The notes beneath the pieces were generated by a model that was not told the origin of the DNA, did not search any database, and was given only the letters and a program-made list of their open reading frames with translations. A stretch of 64,000 nt of DNA from JAOUEA01 sp963821935 (lineage in GTDB: Bacteria; Actinomycetota; UBA4738; HRBIN12). Both the position numbers and the translations under genes were made by a program. The stretch's first letter is position 1, and the number at the start of each line of letters is the position of its first letter. Positions 42,650 through 49,553 of the stretch are shown here, piece by piece. The stretch covers positions 1-64,000 of the forward strand of contig CAWGFM010000001.1 of the NCBI GenBank assembly GCA_963821935.1, read 5' to 3'.

Positions 42650-43023
42650 AGCATCTTCTTCTTGTCCGCCAGCTGACCGCGGTGCTTCACCAGGAAGCAG
42701 CGCTTGCAGACGAACTCGGTCTCCTGCATGGGGACCACCCGGGTGTCCGCCTGATCGCCGGCGAGCTTCTCCTCCTTGGTGAGGGGGAGGGCGACCTCCT
42801 CTTCTTCCTCGGCGGCTTCCTCCGCGGCCTCCTGCTTGGTGAGCATCACCTGGATCGACTCCACCTCACCGACGGGAGCGGCCGGGTCCGGGGGAACGGT
42901 GGCGTCGGCGAGCTCAGCCTCGCTGGGCTCGTCCTCGTCGACGTCGTCGTCCGGCTCGGCCTCGGCCTGCGGCTCCGCCTCGTCCTCGATGGGTTCGTCG
43001 ACTTCGCTCATGGTGTCGTTCAT
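42631..43023 (-). CDS. DUF4193 acidic zinc-finger protein
   Basis: 130 residues. The N-terminal 75 residues are strongly acidic and probably disordered. The C-terminus has a CxxC...CxxC zinc finger (VCKRCFLVKHRGQL, then LCRDCA), the mark of the actinobacterial DUF4193 family. Function unknown. In many actinobacteria it is next to lnt/ppm or other translation-linked genes. The start is ATG 43023, or ATG 43011. It has its own promoter at 43064-43091 and overlaps lnt-ppm1. Confidence 0.88.
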   Translation of the reverse strand: MNDTMSEVDEPIEDEAEPQAEAEPDDDVDEDEPSEAELADATVPPDPAAPVGEVESIQVMLTKQEAAEEAAEEEEEVALPLTKEEKLAGDQADTRVVPMQETEFVCKRCFLVKHRGQLADKKKMLCRDCA

Positions 43024-43063
43024 CTCGTCCTCGTCGGGGGTCGCTGGGCCCCGATGCGCGCGG

Positions 43064-43091
43064 ATTGTACTGCCAGTCGCCGCTTCTGCAA
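43064..43091 (-). promoter_or_regulatory. promoter of the DUF4193-lnt operon (-35 TTGCAG, -10 TACAAT)
   Basis: On the minus strand TTGCAG (43091-43086) and TACAAT (43069-43064) are 16 nt apart. Transcription would start about 35 nt before the ATG. Confidence 0.6.
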
Positions 43092-43150
43092 CGCAAGCGC
43101 CTGTGGGAACGTTCGAGATCCCGGTTCCATTCCCGCGGCCATGATGTCGT

Positions 43151-43248
43151 TGCCCGGACGCTTGGACACCGGGCATGGCAAGGACCCAAGAGACCTTTGG
43201 GGCCGCGACGCCGGGGCGCCGCGTTCTCTACTCAGCCTCTTGGGTCCT
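43151..43248. ncRNA. tandem strong hairpins, possible structured RNA or terminator
   Basis: Two inverted repeats lie side by side in a gene-free stretch. TGCCCGG (43151-43157) pairs with CCGGGCA (43169-43175). AGGACCCAAGAG (43181-43192) pairs perfectly over 12 bp with 43237-43248 across a GC-rich 44-nt loop. They lie 137 nt beyond the amidohydrolase stop on the minus strand. Either a terminator for the RT-amidohydrolase operon or a structured RNA. Strand and transcription are unknown. Confidence 0.4.
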
Positions 43249-43384
43249 GCCGGCGCCTCCCCCAGGCCATCACTGGCCGACGGTGGCGCAGTTCGAACGC
43301 TACGACCGGCGGGCGGTCAGGGTCAACCCCGCAGTGCCCAGGAACGATGACGATCCGTCGGTGGGACCGGAAGGGTCCGCTCTC

Positions 43385-44902
43385 TCAGCCGGCGAAGACC
43401 TCCCGGCCGAGCGAGACGGTCAGCACCGGTCGGATGCCATCGATCTCGGCAACCGTGAGCGGATCGTGCTCGAAAGCGGCGAAGTCGGCATGCATGCCCG
43501 GCGCGAGGGCACCCTTCTTCTCCTCTTGATGGCCCACGCGTGCCGAGCCGATCGTGTGCAGACGCAGCGCAACCGCCCGTGATACACGCTGCGCCGCGTC
43601 GTGATGACCCTCGAGCGAGGCGATGCAGCGCATCGGGTCCAGCGGCGTGACCGGGGCGTCCGACCCCACTCCCACCTCGACGCCCCGGTCGATCAAGGTG
43701 CGGAAGGGGTTCATCGCCCGCGCCCGATCCATGCCGAGCCGCTGCTCGTACAGCCCTCCTCGGCTCCCCCACTCGCGGTCGAACGCCGGTTGGATGGACG
43801 CGGCAAGGCCCAGGACCGCCGCGCGTTCGATCTGGGCGGTCGAGATCATCTCGACGTGCTCGATCCGGTGCCGGCGCGCCCGGAAGTGCCGCCGCTCGCG
43901 CGAGTCCGATGCCTGGTAGACGCGCTCCCACGCTTCCAGCACCTGCTCGATCGCGCGGTCACCGATCGCGTGCACGCCCACCTGGAGGCCGGCCGCGTGT
44001 CCTCCGTGGAAGAACTCCGCGAGCTCGTCGTCCGAGTACGACTTGGCCCCGATCGAGTCGGACCCCTCGTACGGGATGAGCAATGCGGCCGTTGCCGCTC
44101 CGATCGAGCCATCGGTGGGCAGGTCGCCCCCTACTGCGGTGAGGCGATGCTGGATGGCGACCGACAGATCCATGGTGGCCACGATCGGCATGGCGTCGAC
44201 CGGGAGGCGGCTCCGCTGCTGCAACAGCACCCGGAGATCGGCGTCTCCGTGCGAGTGCGGCATCGCCATCTCGTGCACCGCCGTGATACCCCGCGAGGCG
44301 GCGACGCCTGCGGCCCTGAGCTGCAGGGACTGGAGCTCGTGGTCGGAGAGGGAGGCGAGCACCCACCTGCCCACGGTCTCGTTCGCCTCGGTGATGAGCA
44401 CGCCCGTCGGAAGGCCGTCATCGTCTCGAACCAGCCCCGGGGACCCGGAGGCACCGCCATGCTCGATCGCCACGGCGTTGGCGAGCGCCACGTGCCCATC
44501 GATGCGCCTGATGACCAGCGCTCGACCCGTCACGTCGTCGAGCTCTCGAGCGGTCGGCAGGAGCGGCTGGTCCCAGCGTGTCTCGTCGTAGCCCTGGAGG
44601 TAGACGGGGCCGTCGCCGGGCGTGGCGACCTCGCGAGCGGCGGCGGCCTTCAGCAGGTCGCCAGCGGACCGAGCCGCTTCGACGTCAGCGTTGGCGAGCG
44701 AGAGCCCAGTCGCGGTGAGGTGCACGTGGGCATCGATGAACCCCGGCACGATCGTGGCGCCGGGCAGGTCGATCACACGGTCGGCGTCCGGGGGATCGCC
44801 CGAGCCGACGCGTTGCACGTGCCGTCCGTCGACCAGGAGCCACTCCCCCGACTCGGGGTGGCTCTGGGTCCGGACGCGAGCGGCGCGGTAAAGGGTCCTC
44901 AT
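43385..44902 (-). CDS. amidohydrolase family 3 protein (YtcJ-like)
   Basis: 505 residues. Amidohydrolase-superfamily metallo-enzyme: FIDAHVHLTATG (HxH metal ligands), LQVGVHAIGDRAIE, RRHRIEHVEMIS, and the final Asp in VGVGSDAPVTPLDPMR. Members hydrolyse N-formylated or amide small molecules. Substrate unknown. The ATG overlaps the stop of the upstream reverse-transcriptase-like gene (ATGA), so both are translated from one message. That pairing is unusual. The C-terminal GALAPGMHADFAAFEHDP is the standard family ending. Confidence 0.9.
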   Translation of the reverse strand: MRTLYRAARVRTQSHPESGEWLLVDGRHVQRVGSGDPPDADRVIDLPGATIVPGFIDAHVHLTATGLSLANADVEAARSAGDLLKAAAAREVATPGDGPVYLQGYDETRWDQPLLPTARELDDVTGRALVIRRIDGHVALANAVAIEHGGASGSPGLVRDDDGLPTGVLITEANETVGRWVLASLSDHELQSLQLRAAGVAASRGITAVHEMAMPHSHGDADLRVLLQQRSRLPVDAMPIVATMDLSVAIQHRLTAVGGDLPTDGSIGAATAALLIPYEGSDSIGAKSYSDDELAEFFHGGHAAGLQVGVHAIGDRAIEQVLEAWERVYQASDSRERRHFRARRHRIEHVEMISTAQIERAAVLGLAASIQPAFDREWGSRGGLYEQRLGMDRARAMNPFRTLIDRGVEVGVGSDAPVTPLDPMRCIASLEGHHDAAQRVSRAVALRLHTIGSARVGHQEEKKGALAPGMHADFAAFEHDPLTVAEIDGIRPVLTVSLGREVFAG

Positions 44903-45660
44903 GGCGCGCGTAGCATCGCACGCTCGCGTGCGGCCGGTGAGTATCCTGCCGGGCCCAACAGCCGGCGTGCCGCCTCGATCGGATCGTCCATGATCGTGGT
45001 CTTGGACAGGTTGGCCTGCAGCCCATCCTCCGCCAACGCGCGTTGGAACGCGTCCCTCGCTCGGATCGCGGCCGAGTGGTCGGGGCATACCGCCACCACG
45101 TCGTCGACCCACCGCAGGTGGACCACCCCTTCGGCCCTGATCGCGCGATCGGCGTGCGTCAGCACCGCGTTGGCGAGGGGGGCGGACGGCACCGGTCCCA
45201 CGGGGAGCCCGACGATGCCACGCTCCGCGAACCCGCGGATGACGGAGACGACACCATCCACATCGATGGGCGGGCACCCGAGACGCCGCAGCGCCCGGTC
45301 GACGATCGGGGGCCGGATCGAGGTGAAACACGAGTGGACATCGCCCACGAACACGGCCGCTCCCGGGTGGGAGGCGAGCTGTGCTCGCAGCAGCGATCGG
45401 AAGATCCGGCGCGACCGCCTCCAGTCGTCGAGCACGACCTCGGAGCCGACGGCGAGCGCTCGGTCGGCGACCACGCAGGCTCCCAGAGCAGATCCGATGG
45501 TGGGCACCACCCTGGCGACGGCGGCCGCGTAGGCGCGGCGGTCGCCGGGACCGAGGATCGCGATCTGTCGCGTGCCTCCGCAGGGCTTGTCCACGGGGAC
45601 GAGGTGGATCGGTGACGACGTGGACGAACGAGCCGGTCGGTCGGGTTGGGACGGGGCCAC
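44899..45660 (-). CDS. stand-alone reverse-transcriptase-like protein
   Basis: 253 residues with a compact RT palm and fingers and almost nothing else. HLVPVDKPCGGTRQIAILGP (19-38) fits RT blocks 0-2. VGDVHSCFTSIRP (105-117, Asp107) is motif A. GLPVGPVPSAPLANAVLTHA (151-170) is motif B. HLRWVDDVVAVC (181-192) is motif C with W-V-Asp186-Asp187 in place of YxDD. LQANLSKTT is motif D. Both catalytic Asp positions are present. It lacks intron maturase, HNH or thumb-extension domains, so it is not an ordinary group II intron RT. It may be an Abi/UG-type defence RT (inference). GTG has AGGAGG 4 nt upstream, buried in a hairpin. Confidence 0.85.
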   Translation of the reverse strand: MAPSQPDRPARSSTSSPIHLVPVDKPCGGTRQIAILGPGDRRAYAAAVARVVPTIGSALGACVVADRALAVGSEVVLDDWRRSRRIFRSLLRAQLASHPGAAVFVGDVHSCFTSIRPPIVDRALRRLGCPPIDVDGVVSVIRGFAERGIVGLPVGPVPSAPLANAVLTHADRAIRAEGVVHLRWVDDVVAVCPDHSAAIRARDAFQRALAEDGLQANLSKTTIMDDPIEAARRLLGPAGYSPAARERAMLRAP

Positions 45661-45770
45661 GCTTCCTCCTGGATCGATCGCGACGGTGGCGGGTTCCAGG
45701 AGGGAGGAGCGGTTCCCGCGTGGTGGTGTCTACACGCGCGGGAGCGCCGGGGCAATCGGCCGCAGGCCGA
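45661..45770 (-). promoter_or_regulatory. structured leader of the RT gene, Shine-Dalgarno in a stem
   Basis: Three inverted repeats occur in the RNA sense of the RT gene. CCTCCTGGA (45665-45673 on the plus strand) pairs perfectly over 9 bp with TCCAGGAGG (45695-45703), hiding the AGGAGG of the RT start. TCCCGCG (45714-45720) pairs with CGCGGGA (45737-45743) with a small inner stem. TCGGCC (45756-45761) pairs with GGCCGA (45765-45770). Translation of the RT is probably controlled by opening the first stem (inference). No clear -10 box is seen on this strand. Confidence 0.6.
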
Positions 45771-45775
45771 GGCTT

Positions 45776-45810
45776 CCCTCCCCCAGGCCCATCCCCCGAG
45801 CCCCTCCCCC
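45776..45810 (-). other. G-run tract, potential G-quadruplex
   Basis: On the minus strand six runs of 3-5 G lie within 35 nt, spaced by 1-4 nt. The tract lies in the divergent spacer between the RT gene and the Lrp gene, upstream of the RT leader hairpins. Confidence 0.45.
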
Positions 45811-45837
45811 GCTGCTCGCTTCGGGCCAACCTCGACC

Positions 45838-45843
45838 TAAGAT
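45838..45843 (+). promoter_or_regulatory. TAAGAT -10 box of the Lrp gene
   Basis: TAAGAT ends 7 nt before ATG 45851, which sets that start over ATG 45842, which lies inside the box. Confidence 0.55.
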
Positions 45844-45850
45844 GGCGCGC

Positions 45851-46294
45851 ATGCTGGACGAGCGAGACCTCGAGATCATCGTGGCGCTCCAAGACGACGC
45901 CCGCGCGACCTACGCCGACGTGGCCTCGCAGGTGGGCCTGTCGGCGTCGTCGGTGCATGACCGCGTCCGCAAGCTGGAGCAGCAGGGGGTGATCCGGGGC
46001 TACACGGCCGTGATCGATCCCGAAGCGATCGGGCTGTTCGTCACCGCGTTGATCGCTGCCTCACCGCTGGACCCGACGCAGGCCGACGACCTTCCCGACC
46101 GGGTGGCCGAGTTCCCCGAGGTCGAGGACTGCTTCAGCGTGGCGGGCGAGACCAACTACATCCTCAAGGTTCGGACACGTACCACCACGGACCTGGAGGA
46201 CCTGATCCGGCGCCTCCGCGAGAAGGGCAGCGTGTCGACGCGAACCACGATCGCGCTCTCGATCCCGTTCGAAGGGCGCCCCAAGCGCCCCTGA
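45851..46294 (+). CDS. Lrp/AsnC-family transcriptional regulator
   Basis: 147 residues. The N-terminal helix-turn-helix has MLDERDLEIIVALQDDARAT and VGLSASSVHDRVRKLEQQGV then IRGYTAVID. The C-terminal RAM ligand domain (about 65-145) has VEDCFSVAGETNYILKVRT and EDLIRRLREKGSVSTRTTIA. Such proteins sense amino acids and often act on a divergent neighbour. Here that would be the RT-amidohydrolase operon (inference). Leaderless start after TAAGAT. It has no operon partner. Confidence 0.92.
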   Translation: MLDERDLEIIVALQDDARATYADVASQVGLSASSVHDRVRKLEQQGVIRGYTAVIDPEAIGLFVTALIAASPLDPTQADDLPDRVAEFPEVEDCFSVAGETNYILKVRTRTTTDLEDLIRRLREKGSVSTRTTIALSIPFEGRPKRP

Positions 46295-46370
46295 CCACCA
46301 CGATCCCTTCAGCCTCGCGGCCTCACACGCCGATATCCTCCGGAGGGCTTACGTTCCGGACCCGAACCCC

Positions 46371-46376
46371 CATAAT
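46371..46376 (+). promoter_or_regulatory. CATAAT -10 box of the lipoprotein gene
   Basis: CATAAT ends 7 nt before ATG 46384. The earlier in-frame ATG at 46375 overlaps the box and is therefore unlikely to be the start. Confidence 0.5.
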
Positions 46377-46383
46377 GATTTCC

Positions 46384-47079
46384 ATGACCTCGCGGATCCT
46401 TCCTCGGAGCCTGGTCGCGCTGGGAGCCGTGCTCCTGGTGATGCTGTCGGCGTGTGGGCAGCCGGAGTACCGGTACGTACGGAACACCGAGGCCCGCACC
46501 GCGTTCAAGGTGCCGCACGACTGGCAGGTCTTCGACGAGACGCAGGCGGGCGCGGGTCAGGCGTCCACGCCCGACCCGGTCAATTGGCTGATCGGCCTCG
46601 ACGGTGACCCTCAGCCCGCTGCGGGTCACATCCTCAGCTCGCAGGATGAGCTGGCCACCGAGTACCCCCAGGGCATCGCGGCCGTCATCACCCTCAACTC
46701 CCGGCTCCGGGATCAAGCGAACGTGGGAACGCTGCGCAACCTGGTCCTTCCCGTGGACGGGCTTCAGGAAGAGGTGGGTGCCGACGCGGTGACGCTGCTC
46801 GCCTACGACGATCGCATCGTCAAGGACGGCTTCCGCGGCATGCACATGGAGGTCCAGGTGGCGGATTCGGCCCTCAAGACCTACAACGCCGGCGCGGCCG
46901 CGTCCAGCTCGGAGCCCGGCTTCGCGGGCGAGAGCTACATCCACATGACCCAAACCGCGTACTACGATCCCACCACCGACAAGGTCTACTTCTTGGCCGT
47001 GCTATGCGAGGCCAACTGCTACAGCCGCAACCGTGGCGACATCGAAACCGTGATCAACTCCTGGGCGGTGATCCCGTGA
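46384..47079 (+). CDS. lipoprotein of unknown function
   Basis: 231 residues. The signal peptide ends in the lipobox VMLSACGQ (Cys near residue 24), so it is a membrane-anchored extracytoplasmic lipoprotein. The mature domain begins YVRNTEARTAFKVPHDWQVF, like the PsbP/LpqN-type fold of actinobacterial lipoproteins (weak resemblance). Two Cys near the end (LCEANCYS) may form a disulfide. The stop overlaps the GTG of the FtsH-like gene, implying a joint role at the membrane. Confidence 0.8.
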   Translation: MTSRILPRSLVALGAVLLVMLSACGQPEYRYVRNTEARTAFKVPHDWQVFDETQAGAGQASTPDPVNWLIGLDGDPQPAAGHILSSQDELATEYPQGIAAVITLNSRLRDQANVGTLRNLVLPVDGLQEEVGADAVTLLAYDDRIVKDGFRGMHMEVQVADSALKTYNAGAAASSSEPGFAGESYIHMTQTAYYDPTTDKVYFLAVLCEANCYSRNRGDIETVINSWAVIP

Positions 47080-49502
47080 GCAAGGAAAAGCGGCACGACA
47101 TCGCGGCCGTGATGGACCGGCCATCGCGGCCTCGGCCTTCCGAACGCACGACCCGTGCGAAGGCGGCGACGTGGGACCGGATCAAACTCCTCCTCCTGCT
47201 CTCGATCCTGTGGCTGGCGGGCCTCGCCGTCATCTGGTCGACGACGGTGAAGCCGCTCGCCGGTCCCTTCTCTGACGCGATCAGACTGGCCGTCGCCGAC
47301 TACGCATGGATCTTGATCTTGATGGCGATCGAGTTCGTGCGCCAGATCCACTACTTCTTGGAGGAACGGTCCAAGGGGTACTACCGGTTCTGGCAGCACG
47401 GCGTCTTCGGCGGCATGAACCGTGGCCTGGGGTCCATGAACGAGTGGACGCGCTACCGGGTGGGCCGGGCGGTCAAGTTCCTGCTGATCCTGTTCGTCCT
47501 CAGCACGCTCATGGGCCGCATCTTCAACACCGATCCGGTGTGGCTGGGCATCGTGGAGGCGCCGTCGCGATTGGTGAGCGCGCTCCCCTTCGTCTTCCAG
47601 CTGGCCTTCGGGTTCTTCTTCGTGATGTTCCAGTTCATCGGCCTGTTCTGGTTCTTGTCTCGCGGCGGCATCGACACGATCATGCCCGACGAGATCGAGA
47701 CCCGATTCGACGACGTGAAGGGCCAGGACGCGGCGCTCGGACAGCTGAAGGAGACCTTGGTCTTCCTGGAGGATCCCGAAGCGATCGAGTCCCGAGGTGG
47801 GTACGTTCCCGGCGGCATCCTGCTGTGGGGGCCTCCCGGCACCGGCAAGACCCTCATGGCGCAAGCGGTGGCGGGCGAATCGGCCAAGCCCTTCGTGAAC
47901 GTCGACGCCGGGGCCTTCATCAACATGTTCATGGGCGTCGGCATCCTCAAGGTGCGATCGCTCTACCGAAAGCTCCGGAAGCTGTCCATGCGCTACGGCG
48001 GCGCGATCGTGTTCATCGACGAGGCGGACTCCCTGGGCAGCCGCGGCTCCCAGATCGCGACCGGGTTCGAGCCCAGTGCCACACCGTGGACGACCTCGAC
48101 CACCTGCAACGGCTTGGCCTACGTGTCGCACGCGGGCCGCCACGCCACGTTCCACGGTGGCCTGGAACCCGCAGACGGCGTGCCTGGGGGCACCAAGGAC
48201 TCCATCATGATGGGCGGCATGGGGGGCGGCGGCGGGGGCACGCTGCAGGCCCTGCTGGCCGAGATGTCGGGCCTGACCAAGCCGAAGGGCCTCATCAACA
48301 AGATCCGCAAGATGCTGGGCATGAAGCCGAAGCCTCCGCCCAAGTACCGGATCCTGCACATCTTCGCCACCAACATGCCGAGCACCCTGGATCCGGCCAT
48401 GCTGCGGCCCGGGCGCGTCGACCGCCAGTACAAGGTCGGCTACCCCCAGAAGCAGGGGCGCAAGTCCACGTTCGACTACTACCTGGCCAAGGTCCAGCAC
48501 GACGTCACGCCCGAGCAGGTCGACAAGCTTGCCACGATCACGCCGTACTTCTCTGGTGCCTCGATCAAGGACATCGTGAACGAAGGACTGGTCATCGCCA
48601 TCAGAGACCAGCGTGAGCTGGTCACCTTCACCGACGTCGTCGAGGCCAAACAGCTCAAGCAGCACGGTCTGCCCGATGAGCACGAGTACATCGAGCGGGA
48701 ACGGCACTCCGTCGCGGTCCATGAGGCATGTCATGCCGTCGTCGCCTACCGGCTGCGCAAGCACGCCGTGATCGACATGGCCACGATCGAACGGCGTGGA
48801 GACGTCGGGGGGTTCGTCTCGTCGATCCCGCCGGAGGACCAGTTCGTGCAGTGGCGTTCCGAGCGCGAGATCGACGTCATGACGGCGCTCGCCTCCCTCG
48901 CCGGTGAGCGCATGTTCTTCGACGGCGATCACACCATGGGGGTCGGCGGCGACATGCGGGCGGCCACGGCGATGACCACGCAGGCCCTTGCCTACTACGC
49001 CATGGGCGACACGATCGCCGCGCGCTCCGTCACGCTCGCGCCCATGGGGTCGCAGCCGATCGAATCGGGCGGTGACCGAGCCCTCTTCGACTCCCGATTC
49101 GGCGAAAGCGTCGAGGCCAAGCTGGGAGCCTTGTACGAAGACACCTGTGAGCTGCTGGAGGACAACCGCGCCGAGGTGCTGGCGGTCGCGCATGCGCTGG
49201 AGACCGCCAAGACGATCACCGGTGACGACGTGGCGGCCATCATCGAGGGCGAGCCCGGCCCCTCGATCGACGGCAGCCCCTACCACGAGCCGTTCTTCCG
49301 CCAGATGCTCATCAACTATCACGAAGCCGTGTTGCGGGCTCACCGTGAGCACGCCGGCGTCGAGAGTCGCATCCCCGTCCCGGTGCCGCCGCCGCCCGTC
49401 GAGGTCACGTCCGTGGCCGAGCCCGGTCTCGGCAACGGGCAGGTACGCCAGCCCAGGATCGGCATCGATCCACATTCCCCGCCTCGGCCGGAGGGTTCCT
49501 GA
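47076..49502 (+). CDS. enlarged FtsH-like membrane AAA protease
   Basis: 808 residues against about 640 for FtsH. About four membrane helices lie in 37-195. The AAA domain has GPPGTGKT (252-259) and IVFIDEAD (311-318). An insert of roughly 95 residues follows (about 325-420), with a Gly run (MMGGMGGGGGG) and a basic Pro-rich segment (KIRKMLGMKPKPPPK). The second-region-of-homology then reads FATNMPSTLDPAMLRPGRVD. The M41 peptidase site is VAVHEACHAVVAY (HExxH near 549). GGDMRAAT holds the third ligand. Both activities look intact. It is coupled to the lipoprotein gene (GTGA). It is probably a divergent paralogue rather than the housekeeping FtsH (inference). Confidence 0.88.
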   Translation: MSKEKRHDIAAVMDRPSRPRPSERTTRAKAATWDRIKLLLLLSILWLAGLAVIWSTTVKPLAGPFSDAIRLAVADYAWILILMAIEFVRQIHYFLEERSKGYYRFWQHGVFGGMNRGLGSMNEWTRYRVGRAVKFLLILFVLSTLMGRIFNTDPVWLGIVEAPSRLVSALPFVFQLAFGFFFVMFQFIGLFWFLSRGGIDTIMPDEIETRFDDVKGQDAALGQLKETLVFLEDPEAIESRGGYVPGGILLWGPPGTGKTLMAQAVAGESAKPFVNVDAGAFINMFMGVGILKVRSLYRKLRKLSMRYGGAIVFIDEADSLGSRGSQIATGFEPSATPWTTSTTCNGLAYVSHAGRHATFHGGLEPADGVPGGTKDSIMMGGMGGGGGGTLQALLAEMSGLTKPKGLINKIRKMLGMKPKPPPKYRILHIFATNMPSTLDPAMLRPGRVDRQYKVGYPQKQGRKSTFDYYLAKVQHDVTPEQVDKLATITPYFSGASIKDIVNEGLVIAIRDQRELVTFTDVVEAKQLKQHGLPDEHEYIERERHSVAVHEACHAVVAYRLRKHAVIDMATIERRGDVGGFVSSIPPEDQFVQWRSEREIDVMTALASLAGERMFFDGDHTMGVGGDMRAATAMTTQALAYYAMGDTIAARSVTLAPMGSQPIESGGDRALFDSRFGESVEAKLGALYEDTCELLEDNRAEVLAVAHALETAKTITGDDVAAIIEGEPGPSIDGSPYHEPFFRQMLINYHEAVLRAHREHAGVESRIPVPVPPPPVEVTSVAEPGLGNGQVRQPRIGIDPHSPPRPEGS

Positions 49503-49539
49503 CCGTTCGCGACCGGACGGTTCGCCGGTTCGGCCCGGG

Positions 49540-49545
49540 TATCCT
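49540..49545 (+). promoter_or_regulatory. TATCCT -10 box of cysS
   Basis: TATCCT ends 8 nt before the cysS ATG in the 51-nt gap after the protease gene. Leaderless start. Confidence 0.5.
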
Positions 49546-49553
49546 CATGGGCC

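Noticed and set aside
43280..43300. GTTCGAAC resembling a tRNA T-loop
   Set aside because: No acceptor or anticodon stems can be formed around it.
43601..45532. Plus-strand open frame of 643 codons opposite the amidohydrolase and RT genes
   Set aside because: No recognisable motif, and the other strand encodes two proteins with complete catalytic motifs.
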